Positions 1 through 7,103 of a stretch of 16,686 bases of DNA are shown here, one piece after another; position 1 is the stretch's first letter; each line of letters starts with the position of its first letter. The DNA comes from Actinomycetes bacterium (GTDB lineage Bacteria; Actinomycetota; Actinomycetes; Mycobacteriales; Mycobacteriaceae), in contig JAEZKH010000142.1 of the NCBI GenBank assembly GCA_023415515.1, positions 1 to 16,686 of the forward strand, read 5' to 3'. A model generated the notes under the pieces. It saw only the letters and a list, made by a program, of their open reading frames with translations. It was not told where the DNA came from and searched no databases. Position numbers and translations under genes: made by a program.

Positions 1-1383
1 TCCTTGCTCGGGGGGGTTGGGTTCGGTGGGCGTTGCCGGGGCGGGGCCCGCTGTTTCGGGACGGCCCGGCGGTGGCACGGGCGTCGGGGGTGGCGTTGGG
101 GGTGTCGACGTGCGCGTCGGACACGGCGGAAGCACGGAGTCGCGGGCGAGCTGCTCGATCTGGCCGATGGCGTTGTCCAGGCTGCCCGACGGCAGCCCCG
201 CAATGACCTGCGCACGCTCCGACGGCCGCATGTCGTTCACGTTGAGCATGCGGCAGTTCAAGTTGTCGCGGGAACCCTCAGCGCTGATGAGCGACAAATC
301 ATTTCGGTCGTTCAGACAGCCGAGGAGGTAGGGCTCCTGGAGTTGGTAGCCGAGAAAGGAACCCTGAACACCCCGCATGATCGACACGGTGCCGTCGTGC
401 TGGGTGACGTAGTAGTTGTTGCGGATGATCTCCCTGCCGACGGCTAGGCCGGCGAGCACCACGAGGATGACGATCGCCGCGGCGATGAACATCTTTCGTC
501 GCGACCGCGGCGGCTTGAGGATCTCCTCCGGTTGGGGCACAACACGTTTGGCCTCGGTGCGCCGGGGATTGAACGCGGACGCGCGGCCTGCGGCGGTGTC
601 GGGCGGGGCGGCCTGGTCGTCGTCGCCGGAGACCGCGCCGGCGAGGATCGGCTGCGTCTGCCCGTAGTCGTAGTCGATGACATCGGCGACGACGACGGTC
701 ACGTTGTCGGGCCCGCCGCCGCGCAACGCGAGTTCGATGAGCCGGTCGGCACTTTCGGCGACGTCCTCGATCTGCAGGGCGTCGAGGATCGTGTCGTGGC
801 TGACCGGGTCGGACAGCCCGTCGGAACACAGAAGGTAGCGATCGCCAGCGCGCGCCTCCCGCACGATCAGCGTGGGCTCGACCTCGTGACCGGTGAGCGC
901 CCGCATGATCAGCGAGCGCTGCGGGTGGCTGTGTGCCTCCTCTGCGGTGATCCGCCCTTCGTCGACCAGCGTCTGCACGAAGGTGTCGTCCTTGGTGATC
1001 TGCGACAGTTCGCCGTCGCGGAGCAGATAGCCGCGGGAGTCACCGATGTGCACCAGGCCAAGTCTGTTGCCGTCGAACAGGATTGCGGTCAGCGTCGTGC
1101 CCATGCCCTCGAGTTCGGGGTCGGCCTCGACGTGCGCGGCGATTGCCGAATTGCCCTCCCTGACCGCCGAGTCCAGCTTGGACAGCAGATCGCCGCCTGG
1201 CTCGTCGTCGTCGAGATGCGCGAGCGCGGCGATCACCAACTGCGACGCCACCTCGCCCGCGGCGTGCCCGCCCATCCCGTCGGCCAGCGCGAGCAGCCGT
1301 GCGCCGGCGTACACCGAGTCTTCGTTGTTGGCCCGGACCAGGCCGCGGTCGCTGCGCGCGGCGTATCTCAATACGAGGGTCAC
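1..1383 (-). CDS. pstP: PstP, PP2C-family Ser/Thr protein phosphatase (C-terminal end cut by window)
   Basis: PstP removes phosphate from Ser/Thr kinases such as PknA/PknB and from their substrates, controlling cell-wall growth and division at the membrane. The metal-dependent phosphatase domain fills about residues 1-240: an N-terminal RSDRGLVRANNED block, DGMGG with metal ligand D35, then GDSRGYLLRDGEL, SDGLSD and GGPDNVTVVV. A cytoplasmic linker follows, then one membrane segment at about residues 298-317 (hydrophobic, starting MFIAAAIVIL). After it comes an extracellular domain (NNYYVTQHDG..., PYLLGCLNDRN) and a Pro/Thr-rich tail still open at base 1. The start is a GTG whose GTGA overlaps the fhaB stop, indicating translational coupling. 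M. tuberculosis PstP begins three residues earlier, with the same VTLVLRYAARSDRG following. About 461 codons are present against 514 in M. tuberculosis, so the last residues lie outside the window. Family identity is very secure. Confidence 0.96.
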   Translation of the reverse strand, partial: MTLVLRYAARSDRGLVRANNEDSVYAGARLLALADGMGGHAAGEVASQLVIAALAHLDDDEPGGDLLSKLDSAVREGNSAIAAHVEADPELEGMGTTLTAILFDGNRLGLVHIGDSRGYLLRDGELSQITKDDTFVQTLVDEGRITAEEAHSHPQRSLIMRALTGHEVEPTLIVREARAGDRYLLCSDGLSDPVSHDTILDALQIEDVAESADRLIELALRGGGPDNVTVVVADVIDYDYGQTQPILAGAVSGDDDQAAPPDTAAGRASAFNPRRTEAKRVVPQPEEILKPPRSRRKMFIAAAIVILVVLAGLAVGREIIRNNYYVTQHDGTVSIMRGVQGSFLGYQLQEPYLLGCLNDRNDLSLISAEGSRDNLNCRMLNVNDMRPSERAQVIAGLPSGSLDNAIGQIEQLARDSVLPPCPTRTSTPPTPPPTPVPPPGRPETAGPAPATPTEPNPPEQG

Positions 1384-1847
1384 GGGCGCAGCTCGATTAC
1401 CGTTTTGCCGATTCGAACCGGCGTGCCTAATGGAACACGTACCGCCGTAGTCACCTTCGCCCTGTCAAGGTATGTGCCGTTGGTCGATCCTAGGTCTTCC
1501 ACATACCATTCCGAGCCCCGCTGCGACAGTCGGGCGTGCCGGGTCGAGGCGTAGTCGTCGGTCAGAACCAGCGTGGAGTCGTCGGCACGGCCGATCAGCA
1601 CCGGCTGACCGCCGAGGGTGATCCTGGTGCCCGCCAGCGCGCCGTCGGTCACGACAAGGGTGCGCGCGACATGGCGTTTCTGCCGCGACGGCAGCAGCGA
1701 CCCGCGCAGGGCAAGCCCCCTCCGCACCATCACCGCGCCGGTCGGGGCGTAGATGTCTGTGCGAAGGATGCGCAACACCGACCAGATGAACAACCACAGC
1801 AACAACAGGAATCCGACGCGCGTCAGCTGCAGCACTAGTCCCTGCAT
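1380..1847 (-). CDS. fhaB: FhaB (FipA), membrane-anchored FHA-domain protein
   Basis: This 155-residue protein has one N-terminal membrane segment (about residues 11-28, FLLLLWLFIWSVL) followed by a short linker and a C-terminal forkhead-associated domain (about 82-150). The FHA phosphothreonine-binding residues are present: R87 in LIGRADDS, S101 in STRHARL and N123 in GSTNGT. In mycobacteria this protein is a substrate of the PknA/PknB kinases, and the homologue FipA has been linked to FtsZ/FtsQ and septum formation; that role is known for the family, not read from this sequence. The ATG is preceded on its strand by GGAGAGG about 7 bases upstream, a good ribosome binding site. It lies between fhaA and pstP on the same strand and shares 4 bases with the pstP start. 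Length and composition are normal for the family. Confidence 0.95.
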   Translation of the reverse strand: MQGLVLQLTRVGFLLLLWLFIWSVLRILRTDIYAPTGAVMVRRGLALRGSLLPSRQKRHVARTLVVTDGALAGTRITLGGQPVLIGRADDSTLVLTDDYASTRHARLSQRGSEWYVEDLGSTNGTYLDRAKVTTAVRVPLGTPVRIGKTVIELRP

Positions 1848-1910
1848 CTGACGTCCTCTCCGTCTGGTTCTGCCCCGCTCCTCACGTGCGCGACGACCCT
1901 CGGCAACGTC

Positions 1911-1916
1911 ACGATA
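1911..1916 (-). promoter_or_regulatory. Possible -10 element for fhaB
   Basis: Reading the minus strand in the 136-base gap between fhaA and fhaB there is TATCGT, matching the mycobacterial SigA -10 pattern TANNNT. It would give a leader of roughly 55 bases for fhaB. No good -35 was found, so this is tentative; fhaB may simply be read through from fhaA. Confidence 0.3.
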
Positions 1917-1944
1917 CTTGGACAGTCAGCGGCCCGAGGGGTAA

Positions 1945-1975
1945 GCCGACAGCTTGTACCCGTGCTGTGACCGGC
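1945..1975 (-). terminator. Hairpin after the fhaA stop (possible attenuating terminator)
   Basis: Just downstream of the fhaA stop, GCCGACAGC and the partly complementary GCTGTGACCGGC can pair around a 10-base loop, with a small bulge. There is no U-rich tail, so at most it is a weak terminator that lowers transcription into fhaB. It could also be chance in high-GC sequence. Confidence 0.3.
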
Positions 1976-1983
1976 AGGCGCCC

Positions 1984-3432
1984 TCAGTGGACGCGGACGA
2001 TGATCTCGGAGTGCCCGAGCCGGATCACGTCGCCGTCGGCCAGCTGCCACTCCTGCACCGGCGCATTGTTGACGGTGGTGCCGTTGGTGGAGTTCAGATC
2101 GGCAAGCAGCGCCACTTGTCCGTCCCAGCGGATCTCCAGGTGGCGACGCGAGACACCGGTGTCGGGAAGCCGGAACTGGGCGTCCTGCCCGCGACCGATC
2201 ACGTTGGCCCCCTCACGCAGCTGGTACGTGCGGCCGCTGCCGTCGTCGAGCTGGAGCGTGACCGTGGCGCCCGCGGTCGGGTAGTCCCCCTGCCCGTAGC
2301 CGGCGCCGTAGCCACCGGCCGCCGGGGGAGCCCCGTAGTCGTAGCCGCCGCCTACGGGTTCGCCGTAACCCTGATCGCCGTAGCCGCCGCCTGGCGGCTG
2401 GCCGTAGTCCTGGCGGCCGTAGTCGGGCTGCGCATAGTCCTGGCGACCGTACTGGCCGCCCCCGTAACCCGGGTCGCCGTAGCCGCCGCCCTGGTCGGGA
2501 TAGCCGGGCTGCTGCTGGTCGGGATAGCCGCCGCCCTGGTCGGGGTAGCCCGGCTGCGACTGGTCCGGATAGGCCGGCGGGCGGCCGTAGTCGTCCTGGC
2601 GGGGGGCGGCTGGCGGCTGGCCGTAGTCCTGGCGGCCGTAGCCGCCCTGGTCGGGGTAGCCGGGCGCACCACCGGGCGGCGGGTAGCCACCGGGAGCGGG
2701 GCGGTAAACGCCCTGGTCGTAGCCACCGCCCTGCGGCGGACCGTATCCGGCAGGCGGTCGCTGCTCATACGGCTGCTGCGGCGGATAGCCGCCCTGGTCG
2801 GGATAGCCGCCCTGATCGGGGTAGGCCGGGCGCTGGCCCCCCTCGGCGGGCGGCGGATATCCGCGCTGATCGGGGGGGTACTGGCCACGCGGGTCCTGCC
2901 CGCCCTGGTCCTCGGGGCGACCGTAGCGGTCGTCGTAGTACTCGTCGGGCCGCCCCGGCTGGCCTCCGCGGTAATTCGGGTTGTCGGTCATCGGTTGTAC
3001 TCCTGGTTCTGCGGTGTACGCGCGGTCTCGTTGTGCTGGGGCGGGTTCACCAGTGGTGGTGTCTGGGTTGACCACACCACGAGCCCGAAACTGTCCGGTG
3101 TGCAAGTTCGCCGACTGCTCGAATCTAACGACCACATCACCATACGTTTGCCACCCCTGCTCTTGGATGTAACCCTCCAAGTGCCGGGCGAATGTGGCCG
3201 ACGTCAGGTCCGGGTCGGCGCTGACCTTCCGGTGGTCGGACACGCTGAGGGTAATGAAGTATTCATTGGGCGCCAAAAGCCTGCCGCCCGCCAATTCGCG
3301 TACGCCGGCATCGGCTTCCCGGTGCAGCATGGCCTCGACCTCTTGCGGCACAATCGATCCGCCGAAGACCCGCGCGAACGCATCGCCCACGGTCGACTCA
3401 AGCTTGCGCTCGATGCGGTCAGCCAGACCCAT
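1984..3432 (-). CDS. fhaA: FhaA, FHA-domain protein with N-terminal FhaA domain and repetitive linker
   Basis: This 482-residue cytoplasmic adaptor has three parts. Residues 1 to about 125 form the conserved FhaA N-terminal domain (ERKLESTVGDAFARVFGG, GWQTYGDVVVRFEQS). Residues about 140-385 form a low-complexity linker rich in Gly, Tyr, Pro, Gln and Asp. Residues 390-482 form an FHA domain with the binding residues R414 (GRGQD), S428 (GVSRRHLEIRW) and N450 (LNSTNGTTVNN). The C-terminal 93 residues are nearly the same as M. tuberculosis Rv0020c as I remember it. In mycobacteria FhaA binds phosphorylated PknB and the MviN (MurJ) pseudokinase complex, restraining peptidoglycan precursor export (family knowledge). 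It is the first gene of the fhaA-fhaB-pstP cluster, which normally continues into rodA, pbpA, pknA and pknB beyond the window edge. The ATG start gives the conserved MGLADRIERKLE beginning; its ribosome binding site is weak. Confidence 0.96.
   Translation of the reverse strand: MGLADRIERKLESTVGDAFARVFGGSIVPQEVEAMLHREADAGVRELAGGRLLAPNEYFITLSVSDHRKVSADPDLTSATFARHLEGYIQEQGWQTYGDVVVRFEQSANLHTGQFRARGVVNPDTTTGEPAPAQRDRAYTAEPGVQPMTDNPNYRGGQPGRPDEYYDDRYGRPEDQGGQDPRGQYPPDQRGYPPPAEGGQRPAYPDQGGYPDQGGYPPQQPYEQRPPAGYGPPQGGGYDQGVYRPAPGGYPPPGGAPGYPDQGGYGRQDYGQPPAAPRQDDYGRPPAYPDQSQPGYPDQGGGYPDQQQPGYPDQGGGYGDPGYGGGQYGRQDYAQPDYGRQDYGQPPGGGYGDQGYGEPVGGGYDYGAPPAAGGYGAGYGQGDYPTAGATVTLQLDDGSGRTYQLREGANVIGRGQDAQFRLPDTGVSRRHLEIRWDGQVALLADLNSTNGTTVNNAPVQEWQLADGDVIRLGHSEIIVRVH
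2270..2985 (-). repeat. Low-complexity Gly/Tyr/Pro/Gln repeats in the FhaA linker
   Basis: This stretch encodes the disordered FhaA linker. The peptide unit YPDQGGYP and near variants (YPDQSQPGYPDQGGG, YGRQDYGQPP) recur many times, and the DNA shows matching imperfect repeats of the form ccctggtcggggtagcc on the plus strand. Such repeats can expand or contract by replication slippage. M. tuberculosis FhaA has a similar linker of different length and unit order, so this is expected for the family. Confidence 0.85.
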
Positions 3433-3635
3433 CTGATCGCCTGCCTTCGTCGCCGTTGGTGGTCGTTACCTTTTCAGATGTCGATCACCCGCGTGTCGTG
3501 TAACCACACCTGTCACATTGCATGGTATCGGCACAGCACACCGATGCGGGACCAACAGAACTCTGAGAATCGTTGCGGTGCTGGTGGCGGGTCTCCAGCC
3601 CGATCACCTACGGTTGGGGGTCGGGGCGCCTTCAG

Positions 3636-3644
3636 TGATAGGCT
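3636..3644 (+). promoter_or_regulatory. Extended -10 promoter element for tRNA-Leu
   Basis: TGATAGGCT fits the extended -10 pattern TGNTANNNT and lies 13 bases before the mature 5' end of the tRNA, placing transcription start at about 3651. A weak -35-like TTGGGG begins at 3614, with a spacer of 19 bases. The 225-base gap from the fhaA start to the tRNA must also hold the divergent fhaA promoter; a TACCAT on the minus strand (3527-3522) is the only candidate seen for it. Confidence 0.5.
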
Positions 3645-3657
3645 CCCCCGGTTGTTG

Positions 3658-3743
3658 GGGCGAGTGGCGGAATGGCAGACGCGCTGGCTTCAGGTGCCAG
3701 TGTCCTTCGGGACGTGGGGGTTCAAGTCCCCCTTCGCCCACCA
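3658..3743 (+). tRNA. leuT: tRNA-Leu (anticodon CAG), CCA encoded
   Basis: The sequence folds into a class II tRNA of 86 bases. The acceptor stem GGGCGAG pairs with TTCGCCC, followed by discriminator A and an encoded CCA. The D arm is GCG/CGC. The anticodon stem CTGGC/GCCAG holds the loop TTCAGGT, giving anticodon CAG for CUG leucine codons. A long variable arm contains GTCC-TTCG-GGAC, and the T arm is GGGGG-TTCAAGT-CCCCC. M. tuberculosis has leuT at the same place next to fhaA (Rv0020c). The 3' ends of tRNA genes are common integration targets, and the sequence downstream is accessory, which suggests this is the insertion point. Confidence 0.97.
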
Positions 3744-3763
3744 AGAAGAGTTCTACGAACTCC

Positions 3764-3809
3764 AAACACAGAGGTCACGAACCAGAAATGGCTCGTGACC
3801 TTTGTGTTT
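3764..3809 (+). terminator. Strong hairpin terminator after tRNA-Leu
   Basis: AAACACAGAGGTCACGA (3764-3780) pairs with TCGTGACCTTTGTGTTT (3793-3809) over 17 bases with a single G-T pair. Inside, after an A-C mismatch, CCA pairs with TGG around a GAAA tetraloop. It begins 20 bases after the tRNA CCA and is followed only by TTGTGG, a poor U tract, as is common for mycobacterial terminators. It ends the tRNA transcript and separates it from the accessory genes. Confidence 0.8.
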
Positions 3810-3810
3810 T

Positions 3811-4150
3811 GTGGAGTACTTCAGGCGGGAGTCATCTTCGCGGCGGTCCGGGGACTTCGGCTGCTAACTCCCGTTCTTGGCAGCCGGGCGGGTTTCCTTC
3901 GCTGGCATAGCAGGGTGGTGAATGGCTCGGAGTCCGCGCGCGACAATGCCGCGTTAGTTGCGCGATCCGAGCGGAGAGGTCTGTGGCCTCGCCCACGCAT
4001 CCCACAAGCGATCCACGTATCGCGGGTAAGCGCACAATTTCCCGACCAGGGGGCACCCGACACGACAGGATGGGAAAGTGAACCGCCAGTTGCCGCATGC
4101 GCGAAGATGCTGAAACGGTAACTCGGACTAGACAGTGGGGGAATTTGCAC
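3811..4150. other. Stretch without a supported gene between tRNA-Leu terminator and hsdM
   Basis: These 340 bases contain open frames on both strands, but none has a recognisable domain or plausible protein composition. Base composition is somewhat lower in GC than the core genes. No copy of the tRNA 3' end, no integrase fragment and no convincing TANNNT promoter for hsdM was seen. It is probably the left junction of the accessory island and must contain the hsdM promoter, which I could not place. Confidence 0.5.
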
Positions 4151-5887
4151 TTGAGCAAGCTGGGCAATTTCGTGTGGGGTATCGCCGATCAGCTGCGCGG
4201 GGTGTACAAGCCGCACCAGTACGGCGGGGTGATTTTGCCGTTCACGATCCTGCGGCGCCTAGACTGCATCCTGGAGCCGACCCGCGACGAGGTGCGCACC
4301 CTAGCTGAGAAGTACAGCGGCGGTGCCCTAGACGTGCAGGTCAAACGCAAGACTGGCTTGAGCTTCTACAACACCAGCGCCTTCGACTTCGCGACGCTGC
4401 TCAAAGATCCCGAGGGTCTGCGGGCAAACCTGGTCGACTACATCACCGGATTCTCGGCCAACATCGACGTGTTCGAGCGCTACAAATTCGATAACGAACT
4501 GGCCACCCTGGACGAGAAGAACCGGCTCTACCTGATCACTTCCAAGTTCGCCGAGGTCGACCTGCACCCCGACACAGTGCCCAACGCCGAGATGGGCGAC
4601 CTGTTCGAGTTCCTGATCTACAAGTTCGCCGAAGCATCCAATGAGGAGGCCGGCGAGCACTACACCCCACGCGATGCGATCCGACTAATGGTCGACCTGC
4701 TGTTCGCCGAGTCCAACGAAGCACTACTGGAACCGGGCACCGTCCGCTCCATCTACGACCCCACCGCCGGCACCGGCGGCATGCTGTCAGTCGCCGAGGA
4801 ACGACTGCTGGAACGAAACCGGGATGCCCGGCTGCGGCTCTACGGCCAGGAGATCAACGACCAGTCCTACGCCATCTGCAAGTCCGACATGCTCGCCAAA
4901 GGCCAGGACGCCGGCAACATCCGCCTCGGCGACACCCTCTCCGATGACCAGTTCTGGGACCGCACCTTCGACTTCTGCATGTCTAACCCGCCGTACGGAT
5001 TCGACTGGAAGGCATCGAAAGACGCCGTCGAGAAAGAAGCTCTCGCGCAAGGGTCGCGGTTCTCTCACGGACTACCGTCGGTCGGCGACGGACAGATGCT
5101 GTTCCTGACCCACCTGGCGCACAAGATGCGCCCCTCCCACGAGGGCGGCGGCCGCGCCGGCATCGTGCTCAACGGCTCCCCGTTGTTCAACGGCGCCGCC
5201 GAATCCGGGCCATCCAAGATCCGCCAGTGGCTGCTGGAGTCCGATCTGGTGGAGGCGATCATCGCGCTGCCCACCAACATGTTCTTCAACACCGGCATCG
5301 CCACCTATATCTGGATCCTGGACAACACCAAACGAGCTGAGCGCCAGGGCAAGATCCAGCTAATCGACGCGACCTCGTTCTGGACCAAGATCCGGAAAAA
5401 CCTCGGCTCGAAGAACCGGGAGGTCGATGAAGCTGCCCGCGACCGGGTCTTGGCGTTGTACGACTCGTTCGACGAAGCCGATCCGGACTTGTCGAAGGTG
5501 TTCACCGCCAACGACTTCGCCTACTGGACGATCACCGTCGAGCGGCCGCTGCTCGACGATGACGGCAAGCCGGTCACCGACAGCAAGGGCAAACCGAAAC
5601 CCGACCCGAAGAGACGCGACACCGAGAACATTCCGTTCACCTACGGTGATAACGCCGACGGCGATGCTGGCCGGGACGCGGCGATCAAGGCGTATGTCGC
5701 CGCCGAGGTGCTGCCGCACGTGCCGGACGCGTGGGTCGATACGAAGAAAACCAAAGTGGGATACGAGATCCCATTCACCCGCCACTTCTATAAGTACGTC
5801 CCTCCACGTCCTCTGGCCGAGATCGACGCCGACCTAGAGAAACAGGTCGCCAAGATCCTGGAGTTGCTGCGGGAGGTAGAGGGGTGA
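4151..5887 (+). CDS. hsdM: HsdM, type I restriction-modification DNA methyltransferase subunit
   Basis: HsdM transfers a methyl group from S-adenosylmethionine to adenine N6 in the site chosen by HsdS. The protein has an N-terminal HsdM domain (about residues 1-140, starting SKLGNFVWGIADQLRG) and a class I methyltransferase fold with the SAM-binding motif DPTAGTGGM from D203 and the catalytic NPPYGF from N279. I chose TTG at 4151 as start because it follows GGGGGA with an 8-base gap and begins exactly at the conserved SKLGNF; this gives 578 residues. An ATG at 4097 in the same frame would add 18 residues (MREDAETVTRTRQWGNLH) that do not look like the family and lacks a clear ribosome binding site. 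The stop overlaps the hsdS start (GTGA). All key residues are present, so the enzyme should be active. Confidence 0.95.
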   Translation: MSKLGNFVWGIADQLRGVYKPHQYGGVILPFTILRRLDCILEPTRDEVRTLAEKYSGGALDVQVKRKTGLSFYNTSAFDFATLLKDPEGLRANLVDYITGFSANIDVFERYKFDNELATLDEKNRLYLITSKFAEVDLHPDTVPNAEMGDLFEFLIYKFAEASNEEAGEHYTPRDAIRLMVDLLFAESNEALLEPGTVRSIYDPTAGTGGMLSVAEERLLERNRDARLRLYGQEINDQSYAICKSDMLAKGQDAGNIRLGDTLSDDQFWDRTFDFCMSNPPYGFDWKASKDAVEKEALAQGSRFSHGLPSVGDGQMLFLTHLAHKMRPSHEGGGRAGIVLNGSPLFNGAAESGPSKIRQWLLESDLVEAIIALPTNMFFNTGIATYIWILDNTKRAERQGKIQLIDATSFWTKIRKNLGSKNREVDEAARDRVLALYDSFDEADPDLSKVFTANDFAYWTITVERPLLDDDGKPVTDSKGKPKPDPKRRDTENIPFTYGDNADGDAGRDAAIKAYVAAEVLPHVPDAWVDTKKTKVGYEIPFTRHFYKYVPPRPLAEIDADLEKQVAKILELLREVEG

Positions 5888-7101
5888 AGGCTCCGTCACC
5901 CTGGGCTGATCGGTGGCAGACTGTCCGGCTTGGTCACCTCCTGGCACCCAGCATCCGAACCGGCGAACCCGACCTCGATGTCCTCAGCGTGTATCGCGAC
6001 TATGGCGTGATCCGCAAGGACTCTCGAAGCGACAACTTCAACCGAACCCCGGCCGACCTGAGCCGCTACCAAGTTGTCAATCCTGGGGACGTTGTGGTCA
6101 ACCGGATGAAGGCATGGCAAGGTTCCCTCGGGATCTCTGCGTTTCAGGGCCTTGTCAGCCCCGACTACGACGTTCTTCGGCCCACGACAAACCAGTGGGA
6201 AACACGCTTTCTTAATCACGTGCTCCGCTCCCGGCCGATGATCGATGAGTATGCGGTCCGTTCGACCGGTATCCGCCCCTCGCAATGGCGTCTCTACTGG
6301 GCACAGATGCGAACCATTCCGGTACCCGTTCCGACGCTCGGCGAGCAGCGAGCCATCGCCGACTACCTCGACCGCGAAACGGCCCGCATCGACACGCTCA
6401 TCCAGGAGCAGCAGCGACTAGTAGAGATGCTGGGGGAGCGACGGGCAGCCGTGATCGAGTCGACCGTCGCAAAACTTGACTGGCAGATACCTTTGGGCTC
6501 GGTCACAACGCTAATACAGACTGGCCCTTTCGGCAGTCAGCTGAAGTCAGACGAGTACGTAGAAGGCGGAGTTCCGGTCATTAATCCTTCGCATCTCGTC
6601 GGAGGGGTGGTTTCGCCCGACCGACGAGTTGCAGTCGATGGGGCGAAGGCCGAGAGCCTCTCTCGGCATTTTTTGCGCGAGGGTGACGTCGTTGCCGCTC
6701 GTCGAGGTGAGCTGGGCCGATGCGCGGTTGTCGACGACCAGTCCTCGGGTTTCATCTGTGGCACTGGATCTGTGCTTATTCGTCCCGACCACGGGCGATT
6801 GAACGCACGCTTTCTGGTGCTTGCATTCGGCAGTCGGCGCAACAAAGACGCATTGTCTTTGGCGTCCGTTGGGTCGACGATGGAGAACCTCAATGCCGTT
6901 ATCGTTTCGGCACTTCGGATCCCGGTGCCACCCATAGATGAACAATGCCGAATCGTCAACCATCTCGACCAGCAGATCGCAAGGATCGACGTCCTCATTG
7001 CCGAGACGGAGCGGTTCATCGAACTGTCCCGGGAGCGGCGCTCGGCGTTGATCACCGCCGCGGTGACCGGTCAGATCGACGTGCGCGGCGAGGTGGCCTG
7101 A
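5884..7101 (+). CDS. hsdS: HsdS, type I restriction-modification specificity subunit
   Basis: HsdS recognises the bipartite DNA target and bridges HsdM and HsdR. The 405-residue protein shows the usual two-fold layout: target recognition domain 1 (about residues 10-145), a central conserved region ending in a coiled coil (PVPTLGEQRAIADYLDRETAR and LIQEQQRLVEMLGERRAAV), recognition domain 2 (about 200-340), and a second copy of the conserved region (PVPPIDEQCRIVNHLDQQIAR, ERFIELSRERRSALITAAVTG). The GTG start overlaps the hsdM stop and is preceded by GGGAGGT about 6 bases before it. The recognition domains differ in base composition from hsdM and hsdR, as expected for the variable part of these systems. 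The target sequence cannot be predicted from this alone. Confidence 0.94.
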   Translation: MKAPSPWADRWQTVRLGHLLAPSIRTGEPDLDVLSVYRDYGVIRKDSRSDNFNRTPADLSRYQVVNPGDVVVNRMKAWQGSLGISAFQGLVSPDYDVLRPTTNQWETRFLNHVLRSRPMIDEYAVRSTGIRPSQWRLYWAQMRTIPVPVPTLGEQRAIADYLDRETARIDTLIQEQQRLVEMLGERRAAVIESTVAKLDWQIPLGSVTTLIQTGPFGSQLKSDEYVEGGVPVINPSHLVGGVVSPDRRVAVDGAKAESLSRHFLREGDVVAARRGELGRCAVVDDQSSGFICGTGSVLIRPDHGRLNARFLVLAFGSRRNKDALSLASVGSTMENLNAVIVSALRIPVPPIDEQCRIVNHLDQQIARIDVLIAETERFIELSRERRSALITAAVTGQIDVRGEVA

Positions 7102-7103
7102 TC

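Noticed and set aside
532..1554. 340-codon plus-strand frame
   Set aside because: Antisense shadow of pstP and fhaB, whose minus-strand products have all expected motifs.
1954..3798. Very long open frame (614 codons) on the plus strand
   Set aside because: It lies antisense to fhaA and runs on through the tRNA. The peptide is a Val/Ala/Arg-rich low-complexity translation typical of the reverse of a high-GC repetitive gene.
3821..4216. Overlapping frames on both strands between the tRNA and hsdM
   Set aside because: No ribosome binding site, no domain, and they run into hsdM antisense; kept only as a non-coding junction.
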